DNA from: Myxocyprinus asiaticus
Taxonomy: Eukaryota; Chordata; Actinopteri; Cypriniformes; Catostomidae
DNA: 64,000 nt
Assembly (NCBI RefSeq): GCF_019703515.2
Contig: NC_059356.1
Coordinates: forward strand, 23,859,197 to 23,923,196
Reading direction: 5' to 3'
Position 1 is the first letter of the stretch, and each line of letters starts with the position of its first letter. The translations under genes were made by a program, and so were the position numbers. The notes beneath the pieces were generated by a model that saw nothing but the letters and a program-made list of their open reading frames with translations, had not been told where the DNA came from and made no database searches. Shown piece by piece: positions 25,794 through 38,400 of this stretch.

Positions 25794-27042
25794 CCTGTAG
25801 GTTTGCAAAAGTTCCCTGTGATCTTTTGTCTTTGTGGAAATAATCATAAACAGCTACTACTACAGCAAGAAAAGAGAGCGTGTGCAAGAAAGAGAGAGAG
25901 AGAGTGTCTGTGTGTGCAGAGGTAGAAACCACCTCCAGCAGATCTCTATCTAACCTTTGCCCTCAAACCTATTTCTTTAGTCACCCTCCATAACAAGCCC
26001 CTCCACCTACCAAATATATCTCATAAGCCATCATCTGAAGAGACAGCTGCCTCATCGCCCTCATTGCGACTTGATATGTGAATGGTATTATAACAGTATT
26101 AAAACACACAGGTCATACACTCAGAACCTCATGTTTCTCCTTTACATTGACTCATTAGTGACACTTAAGCTGTCACAGAAACACAAACAGATGTACTGTA
26201 CATTTCAACATAATTCATGTTTTAAATGTTTTCTACATAAATAATATTATTTATTTTAGTAATGTATTTTAAAGTAATTTAATTGAAAGACAGTAACTGT
26301 AATCCCATTAAACAAATTTAAAATGTAATGCATCACTCTACTTTTTTGACAAAGAAATAATTATATTGCAGTAACTAATTACTTTTTTTATCAGGTTGCA
26401 CCCAATACTGATAACAGATGTGATACATGTGCCAGAAAAGGTAATCCAGCACTTTTACTGCAATTTAATGGTTTTAATGTATGAAAGTGGCTATTGAGGG
26501 GGAAACGTTGCCGCAAATATTAGATTAGAGGTCGATTAATTGAGTTTTGTCAAAAACAGATTCTTACATTTTTACATTTGTTCCGCTTAATCTTAAATTT
26601 TGGATCCTTGGTTCCTATGTAGAGCTTTTCAAATCAGTCACTTATGAGGTTCCATTTAGAAGGCATCTGTCTGTATGGGCAATAGACAGACAGCAAGGCA
26701 GAGACTAAATTACTTACATGCATTCTCCTATATCTGTTAAATGTGACTAAATCATTCACAAGGTCCTTTTTTTAGTGTGGATGAAAATGGGAAAGTAAGA
26801 CTGGTGACTGGATTTGATACAGTACAGAGCGATAAAAGAATGTAATTATAGAGAGTTGGACAAATAAAGGAATAGAGAATGCAAAATGTACAAAACCTTG
26901 GAGGGATGAAGGGATGGAAGGACGGAGTTATGAAGATATGCACTCAGCTTGTCATAGCTCCAGGCACTGTGGCTTTGTGATGTGGGTTGAGCAACAGCAT
27001 TACTCATTTCACATTCCAAATTCTTACTCTGTACCATCGTCC

Positions 27043-27046
<4 letters not shown>
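25794..27046. other. Intergenic, no gene recognised
   Basis: AT-rich DNA, with a short GA-rich stretch at about 25885-25910. No exon recognised. Confidence 0.4.
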
Positions 27047-27111
<65 letters not shown>

Positions 27112-27112
27112 T
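27047..27112. repeat. (CT)n microsatellite
   Basis: CT run of about 66 bp with one TTT interruption. A shorter CT run follows at about 27219-27232. Confidence 0.95.
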
Positions 27113-27789
27113 GCCTTAAGTTGACAGACATTACTTTTTTCATTACTTTTCCCTTTATCTTTTTAAAGGGAAATGCTTTTTACCATTTACTCTCCCAATA
27201 CTCTTTTTTAGTCAGTTCTCTCTCTCTCTCTCTTTTTAACTTTCTTCCTTCAGCATGTCATATGGTGGTCTTATACAGCGCAAAGCAAACCATAAGGTTG
27301 CAAATTCATAGAAATGTGTTCTTGCTCAAGGCTAAGGAGCTAAGCATCAGTATGTTCCAATAAGTAACACATAAACCAGTAATCTATGTAAAACTATGTA
27401 AGCCATTATGGATAGAGGACATTTGCTAAGCAACGGAAAATAAGATTTATGAAAATGTCCACTGTATGTGACCTATTTACTTAAATGCACCTCATCACCT
27501 AAAGGGAAATCATCCTTCTTGTATGCATCACTGTCCTGGGTCGGCTTGAGATGTTTCATCTTGAGCTTCAAATATGATTCAATTTACTTGTAATTTATCA
27601 AATAGCTATCTGGTGTTTTTATGCTATGTGTATCTGCTTTCTATCCAGACTGAAGATGGCAGATAAACTGTCCTGTCCCAAGAGGGTAACAGACCTACCT
27701 GCTTGACCTTGCAGAGCAAACAAAACAGTGTTACACACACATGTTGGTGCGGCTATCCTTCTGAGGACTCTCCATAGACATAATGATTT

Positions 27790-28020
27790 TTATACTGTAC
27801 GAATTACAGATTCTCTCCCCTAACCCTAACCCTACCCCTAAACCTAACCCTCACAAAAAACTTTTTGCATTTTTACATAAAAAAACAAACATTGTTTAGT
27901 ATGTTTTTTAAGCAATTTGAATTATGGGGACACTAGAAATGTCCTCATAAACCACATTTAGCATAATACCCATGTAATTACCGGTTTGTAACCTAAAAAA
28001 TGTCCTCGTAAACCACACAA
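27790..28020. repeat. Repeat unit containing telomere-like CCTAAC motifs
   Basis: CCTAACCCTAACCCTACCCC-type sequence at about 27821-27852, followed by a duplicated 'gtcctcataaaccacattta' / 'gtcctcgtaaaccacacaac' segment (around 27941-28020). It fits an interspersed fish repeat rather than a true telomeric array, which would run to hundreds of bases. Confidence 0.5.
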
Positions 28021-28737
28021 CACCCCCCCCCCACCCCCAAACACACACAATTTTGATTACATTAAAACAAACACATATATTGCAGAAAAATATATCAAGA
28101 CAGGGAGGCAAACACACTTTTATGCAAGAACAAAAGCACAATTTGAGACATAATGAAAGGGATGGAAATATACATTTACATCAAAGACATAGAAATGCAC
28201 AGTTTTTGAGGAACACACACTCTCTCCCCTGTTGCAGACCTCTCTCTAGGGGATGTGTGCGTGAGAAGAGAGCTGTGGACGCTGGGCTTTGGGGAAATGA
28301 AGGCTTTAGGATTCATTATTAAACTAGTGCTGCATCATCCCTCCCAGACCTCGCAGTTCTCTTACTTCTGTCTCAAACAAACATCAAACAGTGGCTGTTT
28401 CTCAATGTCCATTCTTTCTGCGTTCTTACGTTCCTGTGGACTTGTTTGACATCATCAGTCAACTCCAAAAAAAGAAAATAGTTAAGAGGTTGTTGAATCT
28501 ACATATCACAGCACATATCAAAACTCACATAGATGCGTTTTACGTCCACATATCTTCCGAGTTCGCCCTTTCAGTGTAGTTATGCAAGAGTGATTTTCAC
28601 AAGAACGGAAGAACGAGAACACGTTCTTAACACTGAGAAACACCCAGTGACTTATTCACATTAGCCATCTTTCTCCCTGTTGAATTTCCATGCTGGTCCA
28701 AGCTGGTTAATGCTAGTTAGTGCTGGGGATCAGCACT

Positions 28738-29340
28738 TTTAAACTCCAAAGAGCACATAAAGCAGCATACACATTATCCATACGACTCCAGTGGTTACAT
28801 TTTTGTCTTCTAAAGCAATATGATCGTTTTGAGTGAGAAACAGATCAATATTAAAATCTTTTTCACTATAATTGTTTCCTTCTGATCACTCTCTAATGTG
28901 AGTCCATGAGGGGAATCAGTTCACACAGCCTCTTGTGTGATGTAAGCGTGTCGGCATGTTCAAATGAAAGCAAAACCAATAAAGCTTGTGAACAGCATTC
29001 TCTTGTAAACAAATCGAGCTGCACTTCCAGTTGTATTGTGTCAATTCTAGCGCAAACATGCCAACGTGCTTAAGTCATGCGAGAGAAAGAAAACATGGAT
29101 GAAACCACTTGAGTAAACCACTTTATGCTGCCTTCTGTCCTTTTTGGTGCTTGGAAGTGTTGGACCTCATTGACTTGCATTGTATGGACAAAAACGTGAT
29201 CGTGATTGGTGATCGTATTTCCATCAAAATATCTTCGTTTGTGTTCTGCAGAAGAAAGAAGGTCATATGAATTTGAGACGAAGTAAATGTGAGTAAATGA
29301 TGAGAGGTTTATCTATTTGGGTGAGCTATTCTTTTAATTT
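28738..29340. repeat. TTAA fold-back element, family A, left-truncated copy
   Basis: Shares the internal 'gactccagtggttacat' and 'gcagaagaaagaaggtcata' segments and the right terminus 'gggtgagctattcttttaa' with family A. The left terminus is absent. Confidence 0.75.
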
Positions 29341-30035
29341 CTGAAACTAGTGGGAACCAGCATCCAAAACATTCTGGTGACCAGCAATGCTGGTCTTTTC
29401 AACAGGGCTTTCATATATTTTTAATTTATTCATCCCTATGCTCATTCACTCGCTCACTCACTCACTCACTCATTCTTCATCCCTCCCTTCTGTCTGAACT
29501 CTACCTTTCTCTTCTTGACATGCCCCAAGGGACAGAAATTCCTTTGTTGAAGCATGCGTGCATCAGTGTGTGTCCTTAAGTTTATTTGACAAGGCATAAG
29601 TTAACTGTTTTAAGACCTTTGGTTTACCAAATCAGCCTTTATTCACAAAGCTGCCACATGCCATGCATGTTGTCTTGTAAACATGAAATCTCTGGCCTGC
29701 TTCGCCAAACGTCTCATTCTGTGTGTCTTTAATAAATGTAAGTACTGGTAAACAGTCATTAAATGAGGTCTGGGTTAAGGATGTGGGCAGACAGTGAAAG
29801 CACGAATCTGTTTGATAGAGCACAACCATTATGCTCATTACATCTAAACAGAGAATGGGAGAGTCTTATTAGAGCTATTACCTTAACACACATCAAACAC
29901 GGCAATACACACATACTTTAATGATCACTGTGTATGTGTACTTGTGTATCTTGATGAGTTGACCAGTGCGTGATGAGTCAGCTTATGAACATCACTAACA
30001 AGACTATTGCTATGACCGAATGCCCATACTTCCCT

Positions 30036-30470
30036 ACTATATAGTATGCCAAAAACAGTATGCCTATGGAGTAGTATGCCCAAATCCTCAGTATAAATAA
30101 AACATTAAGCAAGAAATATCCATATGACCTAATAATTCTGGCAAGATTCTGAATTGAAGATCCAGTGGACACTTTACAGTCCCATGATGCCTCGGGAGCT
30201 GAATAGACATCATACTAGAAACACTGGATTTTAAAAAATGGCAGAGAACCACGAGTTGGACGGCTCTTCTCAACAGTAAGTGGTAGGCAGTATATCAAGA
30301 AAGCTGTTCCTTGTGCTTACAGTAAATGGTGCTTGTGAACAAAACCGAAATAGATCATTTTTGCGGCTGTTGTTATGTGTTCGGGTCATGGGACAATGCT
30401 CACATTCCCAGATAAAGGACAGTGTGTCCAGAATCTGTTCATACTACTCACATGCATACCTAAATAATGT
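30036..30470. repeat. Interspersed repeat with TATAGTATGCC start
   Basis: Begins 'ctatatagtatgccaaaaac', includes 'cccatgatgcctcgggagct', and ends near 'ttcatactactcacatgcat'. The pattern is of a repetitive element. A short ATG frame at 30238 that ends at a GTAAGT-like site lies inside and is not taken as a gene. Confidence 0.4.
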
Positions 30471-30765
30471 ACTGTATGTATTGACTATATATGTACTAGA
30501 ATATATATATTCTTTAAACATTACAAAAAAGTTTTGATGTAAGTAGATAAAAGGTAAAAAAAAATAAAAAATTGTCCACAACACTGGCAGAAATTACACG
30601 GTCCATTAAAGTGGTACACTTTTTTTTTTCCCCACAAAAACACAAAAAGAGTTAACAATGTCAAAGCTGCTCTTTTCCAACTATAATGATCGCTAGCTGT
30701 CAATACAGTTACAATTTTGCTTGGTTTAATTTAAAATTATAAACTAAATAATAATATTTTATATA

Positions 30766-32047
30766 CAGGGGTTAAATTGGGCCGGAACGGTTCAGAACGC
30801 CATTCTGGCACCTTCAAAACAACATAAATAAATAAAATAAAACAGGAACACTTACCTCTCTCACCGTGGCCCACTTTCTATTAAGGGTACATATAAATTG
30901 CGAAATATGCAACCAAATATGCAACCAACCCATTTATGACACCCACTGATATCCAGCTGCAATTTTGATTGGTTTATTAAAAAGCTGTATGGGGTGTTTT
31001 GAATCCGGGACCACTCGCATCAAAAGCAAAGTTCAAGTTAAAATCAAAAGCAAAGTTAAAATTGGGCCAAACTGTAACGTTTTCAGTGCTATTTGTATCC
31101 TCATGCGACCCGCATCCTTCTGCATGGACATTGTGTTTTGTCTGTACTATACGCTATGCATAATTTAATTTAATTTATTCTGACTGTTCTCAGTTCATGA
31201 CACTCTGGACTGTCTTTAAAGGGTTAAACTTTTGATGCACTGAGTCACTGTTAAACACAATGACCACTAAAGTGGACTATAGAGCTATTTTTCCCTTAGA
31301 AATCCTATATTTACTGTGCATTATCACATTGAGAATCAGTGTTGCTTTCAGAGGCTTTATATGGAGTTAGGATGCATTTCGAACTGTTCTGAGAAAAGTG
31401 CAGACAGACAGCATGCTGGAGGTTAAGTCATTCACTAAATTGAAAGCAAGGGAGCAAGGGAGCATCCCATAGCTTTCCTATGCAGCCAAGGGCATTCACT
31501 CCTAACATCCGACCAAAAGGTTCAGTTTCAGGCTGTAGATAATGTTGGAACCACTCAAAATGGTTGGCAGACATGGGACAATGGTAATAAGTATACAGTA
31601 GATTCAGAATGTATAATGTTTAATTTTATTTGAGCATGGTAGACAGTGATTGGATGATGCTGGCAATTACTTTGAATCAGAATTACATTTCTGATTGGTA
31701 AAATGCTTCAGCTCTGGCTATCGCTTGTTTGTTTGACTGTGAAAAGAGAGGACATTTAAATTTTGCTGCTGAAGTAGAAAAAACATTGTAACTAAAGTCA
31801 TATCAAGTAAAATAATTTTTATTTGCAGACTTTTCCAATGCAGCTTTACAGAAAGTCAGCTGTAATGTCTGTAACGTATTAAAACATGAATAACCAACAC
31901 TTCTGGAAACATCATAAACAATAAATAATAATTAAAAAAAATCTGATTTCCTATAGCTTGGTATTATTTAAAAATGTCACAACTTAGACCAGCTGTCCCC
32001 ATATGACATACATTTTTAGGGAAACTATATGCCCAATTTAACCCCTG
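30766..32047. mobile_element. Non-autonomous hAT-like element
   Basis: Starts CAGGGGTTAAATTGGGC at 30766 and ends with the inverse GCCCAATTTAACCCCTG at 32047: a 17-bp terminal inverted repeat without mismatch. The flanking octamers TTTATATA and ATTATAAA agree at six of eight positions, consistent with a decayed 8-bp target duplication. The 1,282-bp body has no transposase frame. Confidence 0.8.
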
Positions 32048-34995
32048 ATTATAAATATGTTACATTATTTTACATTTCTATTAAATATATTATATTATTA
32101 ATATAAATAATATATAAATTGGTCAGGATTTGAACCTGGGTCCCTTTGCACTCTACACAAAATCTTTAATTTTAAACTAACATTGCTCACATTAACTGCT
32201 ACATTTTTAAAGCACGTCTCCCGCCATGTTTAAGTGAGCCAGGACTGCCACTAGTTTCCCCTTTAAAAAAAATAGGTGCATGATGCCGTTGGTCACAAGA
32301 CACTCACTTGGCCACCGGCAGATTTCCAGTGTCCACTACTTACTGTAGGTTTTGTTGTGGGTATACATGTGGTGTACATCATCACATGAAAGGTCAACTA
32401 TTTGTATATGTTTTGTGTGAGTGAAATGAGAATGAGAAATGAGAATGGTTGAGAGAAGTGACAGGGAAATACTGCAGGTCAGGATACATTTAACTAGAAA
32501 GCAGGTGCTTGCGTGCAGAGCTCAGGACAGGTGTGCAACCACAAACACAGAAACACAGAGAGAAAGAGAAACAGAGAAAGAGGAAATTAAGCATTTTTAA
32601 ATTTAAAGATATAATATTCTGACAAATTTGAGACACTATTTTTACAAATGCATTAAGTTTATTTGAATATGATATCTTAATTCTTAAATAAGGAAATATG
32701 TCACAAAAGTAAAAAAAAAAAAAAAAAAAAAAAAGAAAGAAAAAAAAAGGTAAATACATCTAAAGCTTTTGAAGGAAGCGTTGTCTTAAATATCTGGTGA
32801 AAAATTAACATTTTAATCTTAATATTTAATTTCCCCCATAAACCGGGTGAGGTAGTAGAAAAGATCCCCGGCGTGAAATGTCTAAAACACAAAGTGAAAC
32901 ATTACACTGTCAAAGCTATGACAACATAAACACATAAACTCCATGACCCTCAGGTTGACAAAGGGTTTTACAGCTATACAGTTTGTGCTTTAAATTTTAC
33001 AATTTCAGCAGTCGCAACAGAGAAACATGCATATGCAGAACATGCTCGCATGTACAAATGCACTCTCAAAAGTAGGGAACGATTTCATTTGGGTTTCCAT
33101 GGCCACCATTGGGGTTTCAGGTATTTGCATGTGCTGAGTCAGTGTGAGAACTCCAGAGTCTTTTTAGATTTTTTGTTTTCATAGAAACGGAATAGATTAG
33201 GTGAAAGCTCTCATACTTTGCGTTTGAATTTCAACTAGTGAAGAAACCTTCTTGCACCAAATGTTTTTAAACATTACAAATGTTTCAACTGAATGGCGTG
33301 CTACTGAATGCTTGGACATTCTTCCTCTTGATTAATGCCGCCACGTAGGTTAGGTAAGTACACTCTCGTTCTCATACTTTAAATTTGGATTAATCTCTAA
33401 GTGAAGAAATGCTTGTAAGTAATGTTAACAGCAAATAGAAGTAATACTTTCTTTTCGAATGCTGAAATGTGTTTTTAACTTTTTGACTCAAATTTGGATA
33501 ACAAATGTCATTCTTTGTAATTTGTGTGGAAACATGATTTTCTAACGGAAAAATAATAAAAGGACAAAAAAAAAAATCAATAAAAAAAAACATCTTTACA
33601 AAGACCTCTATTGGGCATCCAACATGCAATCTTTGAACTCTGGCACATTCTGGAGAAAAAGCACTGTTATTTGCTCTGATTGGTAATGAGCTAAATAAGG
33701 CACTGGAATGGACTTTATCAAAGGCCTCACACACATGAAAGGGCTTATGATGAGCCTCAATTTATAGGGCCGAGAGGTTGGCTTACTAGGTAAAGAGATG
33801 TTTTCCTTTGTTCTGAATAAGACACACTCACTCTCATTGCCCTTGATGGGAAAGTAAAATATAAAGACTACAAACTCAGATGGCCAGATATTTGCACACA
33901 CTACACAGCTGTAGGGAGAGGTAATGTTTGGGTCACACTGTAATGACACACTTTGTTCTAGATGTTCCCTAATGCTTGTGGTTGTTGACATACAATATAT
34001 ATATATGCAGGAAAGTGGCATATAATGCAGCAATATGGCAGATTAAACAAAAAATTCTCTGGAATACCAGTAAGTGTACTTGTAATTGGTGCAACGGTTG
34101 ATCAGTTTTGTCTAACTGCAATAAATATGTTCCTATCTATTACCAGATGCAGCCATTAAACGATCATTCAAGATATAAACATAACATTGCTGATTATGTA
34201 ACATATTGTTACACCCCCCCCACCCCCACCTCCCCAAGCCCCCCGTTATATATCTGTTATATATATATTCACCAAAAGCATTCAGAAGTGCTTCATATTC
34301 TCAGTATACGTTTTAAGTCATAAGTGGACTCTCAGAGCAATAGACAGATATACAGTATAGGCAAATATAGAGACAAACAGTCAGACATGCAGTCAGAAAA
34401 GTAATTGGGCAGACTGCCTCAAAACTATTAGTTTGAGTATTAATGAACATTGCAGATCTCAAGTCCATTGCCATAAAGTGTGCGTTCGGCACAAACTGAT
34501 CAAAAGGCAACCATCCCTATGGGGTTCTTAGATAGTCACTGGCTTAACACTACATTTCAGCAAAAGTCAAGCAGTTCCACTTCATGCGAGATGAGCTCTC
34601 AGTTTGAAGACAAGGATTCCATGACAGAAGACGAGCAATTTTCATTTACTCAAGCATCTCACAAATGCTCTCAGACCCATGTAAAAGTTCGCCTACACTT
34701 GTCTGGGAGCCCAGAGTTTGAGAGAGTGACGTTCAGTATTTAGACATCTCATTGCAGCCAATCTAAATCGGGTGAGACTGGCAGATGTTCTCTCTTTTGA
34801 TCATCATCAACATCTTCTACCTTAGCGTTACCTGGATGATAACCTCCAAACCTTTTCCTCCTGAAATACATCTTGTGCATTTATCCTCTCTTTAAATTCT
34901 ACTAGTTGACTTTTCCATGTAATGCATGAAGTACCCTCCTCACTTTCCACTTCCTCCCCTTACTCTTTGTCTCCTTCAATCTCCTGCTTGGTCTC
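32048..34995. other. Region 3' of wnt9b, no further gene recognised
   Basis: Contains the wnt9b 3'UTR (extent unknown; no canonical minus-strand AATAAA recognised within several hundred bases of the stop), an A-rich tract at 32710-32748, and a C-rich run near 34212-34242. No other exon seen. Confidence 0.4.
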
Positions 34996-35466
34996 TCAAT
35001 GTTTCTTGCAGGTATAGACCTCCTCCTCTCTGAGGCAGGTTTGACACTCTACGTGACAGCACCAGCGGACTTGGCAGTGGCAGGAGAGGGTTGTGAGGTG
35101 CAGGGCTGTGTTGTAGCCACGTCCACAGCACAGGCTGCTGCAGCTTGTGTCCTTAGAGCACGGTCTGCTGGCAGTTCCAGGTGAATAGCGCGATGGCCTG
35201 CAGAAGCTGGGTGACTCCTCCAGAAACACCAGTTCGGTGGGCCTTGGCCGGGGACCTGTGTTGCTATGACGATGGGGCCCTGCCAGTTCAGTCTCCCCCG
35301 TGGCGGCATTGGTGACACTGTGCACACGAACGGCGGTATCATAACGATACTTCAGCAGGTGGCCTGTGTCATGAAAAGGGGAAAGCTGCTTCCAGCATGT
35401 CCTCACAGCACAGGAGCCAGAGACACCGTGACACTTACAAGTAGTCTTAAGTCCACTCTTCACTGC
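34996..35466 (-). CDS. wnt9b: wnt9b coding exon 4
   Basis: 471 bases encoding residues 203-358, from [20 protein letters not shown] to the C-terminal CKKH, with TGA at 34998-34996. It holds the acylation motif and the C-terminal cysteine-rich domain ([31 protein letters not shown]). Acceptor TTTCAG. Confidence 0.97.
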   Translation of the reverse strand, partial: AVKSGLKTTCKCHGVSGSCAVRTCWKQLSPFHDTGHLLKYRYDTAVRVHSVTNAATGETELAGPHRHSNTGPRPRPTELVFLEESPSFCRPSRYSPGTASRPCSKDTSCSSLCCGRGYNTALHLTTLSCHCQVRWCCHVECQTCLREEEVYTCKKH

Positions 35467-38400
35467 CTGAAAGGGAAAAAGACAAGGAGATAAGGAGAAA
35501 TGAGTGTGGTACACAAAATACAACACTATCAGTCAAAGAAATGTGATTTCTTAAATGTGGGCAAATGTAGAAGGCAAAATGTAGAAGGTTCTGAAAGTGT
35601 GTTTATATTACAGTCACGTCCAAACTAAAATTCTTTCCTTTGAAACCACATTGATTTTGCTTCATTTATACCTTTCGTCCACACTGGAAGAGCGTTTTCC
35701 TCCACTGAAAACATAGCATTTCAAAAACGCTATTCCAAAAAGATGATGTTAGCAAACTGAAAACTGAGCTTTCAAACTTAAATGGCTTAGTGTGGAAGTG
35801 GCCTAAGTTGTAATGATTGCTACGCCCCTGTTGTGATGTTCACAAGGATAGTGTTGTGGAATTTGGTGGGTGCTCTGAGACTCCACAGCCTTGAGCTAAA
35901 GGTAGTAAATAGATGTAAATGATGGATGTCAGTGGATGCCTGGGCTGGCAGTATTTCTTCCAACTCTATGAGGACCTAACACTGCCACTCCTGATCTATG
36001 GTCAGATTTCACTGTCACATATACATCTCTGTTCCTTTGCTCTCTCTTTATATATCCCTGTGTTTGAGAGCCAAATCTCATTGTTTTTATTTACATATTT
36101 TTTGTGTGTTTATATGTCCTATTCATCTTCCCCTCAGTCCACTTATTGGTAAGTTGTAGAGCAGTCAATCTAAAAGTGCCCAAGGGGAGATGAGAGGTCA
36201 AATGGTCGATGGGGGTGTTCCACCCTACACAGGTATGAGGTCTCACCTCAGGGCCACCTGAGAAAGATAGTGAAGGAGAAGCGAGGAAATGGAGGGAATC
36301 TGAACAGGGAGGGCATTGTGAGGACTCAACCACCTTTGCTTGTTTTTGTTCACCGCCATCTGTGGCCTGAGGTGTCAACTGTGGGGAAACAACAAAACCG
36401 GAGACTGATAAGATCCATGTTTGTCCAGCGTTCTTTTCTTACGCTCTCCTTGAATATCTCTCTCTCTCTCATAAACTCTGACTCCTTTTGCGTTCTGTCT
36501 CTTTCACCCTGAGGCTACCAGTCTCCTGGTAACAGGGCTGTTTTGGGGGATGTTATGAGGATTTATGAAAGTCTGGGAGAGTGGCGGTGGCAGCTGCAGC
36601 AGTGAGACTGGTAGAGCGGGAGGCATACAGTAGGTGGAAAAATTGCTCGTATATTACAGAGGCCTCCACTCTGCATAATTGCCCTTTTGGGAGACCTCTA
36701 ATTTTGAGAGGGCCCCCACAGCAAGCGCTGTCATGCCTGGACCAGGGAAAGAAACACCTGGCTCCACAGAACTGGCCAATTCCTGCTCACCTACTTGCCT
36801 CACTCCACTCACTGAACTCTCCTTTGGGCTACAATGATCTAGGAGACCGCACCCCTCCAATCAAGAAACTCCTCTAGTGTTCACAGGACGGGAAGGTAAG
36901 AGAGAAGTTAACCCTTTAAAGATGCGCTCTTCTTTGGATTGAAGAGGAGAGTGAAAGGCTCTGTTATCACTTATGATATCACAAATAAAAAATGTACTAC
37001 AATGTTTTTTTGTTTTGTTTTTTTGGACATGGTACCATGATAACAGGCCTACTATTTTATTTTATTTTTTTTTTTCATATCGGTCAACCACTAATCTGAA
37101 TATTGGGGTCTATGATGATAACGGCTTTGATGTAAATACAGGGGTGGGTTTATGATTTCTGAGGCCCCAAGCAACCGACCAACCGGCCCCATTTAGAAAA
37201 TGTTGCTTAAAAAATTACATAAAATTGATATTAAATTATAATTTTAAATTGATCCTATCAGCCGTTGTAGTCAAGTACATTCAAAATGTTTAATGAAATA
37301 AAATTCTAGTTCAAGATAATTAATGCATGTTTTACAGTTTTTTCAACAATACAGTGATTAAAAAAAGTAATATTTACCTACATATATTTTTACAAAACAC
37401 TTGTAAAGTTTTTTTTTTTTTTTTTTATGAACAGGGTGTGTAAAACCTACTACACCTCACTAAACCTACTTCACTCACTAACATTTTGTAATTCAGTTAT
37501 TATTTATTATTTATTATTATTATAACCCAACAATTATTCATTTTTGTCCAGTTTTTCATTATAATACAGTATCATACAGTATTATTATTATTACTTTGAG
37601 GATTTGTTGTATACAATAGTAATATATTTCTGTCTTATTTACTTTACTTTCACCTGGAGTTTATATTCTAATGCTGAGGCTGTATTTTATGTAAGCATCA
37701 TAGGCAACATTCAGTAACAATAAACATACAAGGCATGGCAATCCGTCAGCACACTAGAGAAGAAGGAAAAAACATTGTTTATCAAGGGCTGAAGTGCAGA
37801 ATATTTGGTGCAGAATATTCCTGAATAATGTTAAACATTGTAACAGTCCCCTCTTTGCAACCAGAACTTGTTCAAAACGTTAAATCTTAGTGACACCAGC
37901 ACTACAAAGAATCTAGACACCGCACGACGAATGAAACAGAACGCAGGTGTCTCGACATGCGTTTTTGAGACCTGAAGTTATTTTTAACTTGACACAGTGT
38001 CTAAAAATGTGCCGGTCCTGCGAGAGACACTGCAAGACACAGTGCAGCAGTCAAGGACGTTCGTCCAGCATGTTTACATAGGAAAACAATGGAAAAACAG
38101 AGCAGACACATGCAAAAGCACGTTCGGTGTAAAGGGCCCCTAACTCAGGGGCTAAACAAGTTCGGAAGTCCTGTATATTTTTTCATAAATTACAAACCCA
38201 AACCCAAAGTCCTACTTGAAAAACTGACCCAAACCTGGCAGACCTCTAACGTGAACCACTCTGAGAGCGCTGATAACAGCATATTCAAGTGGTTTTCTAA
38301 GAGCTTTCCTACTTTCCTACTTTTTTCCTGCTTCCGCACAATTTGCGGTTCTCATGCACTCTATTTGCAAAACTCTTCACACAACACTCAGCAGTCCAGC

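Noticed and set aside
30238..30282. Short ATG frame ending at a GTAAGT-like donor
   Set aside because: It lies inside an interspersed repeat and encodes only about a dozen residues; no partner exon seen.
32490..32892. Minus-strand frames rich in Phe
   Set aside because: They are translations of an A/T-rich simple tract.
35049..35493. Open frames overlapping wnt9b exon 4 in other frames and strand
   Set aside because: Shadows of the wnt9b coding sequence.
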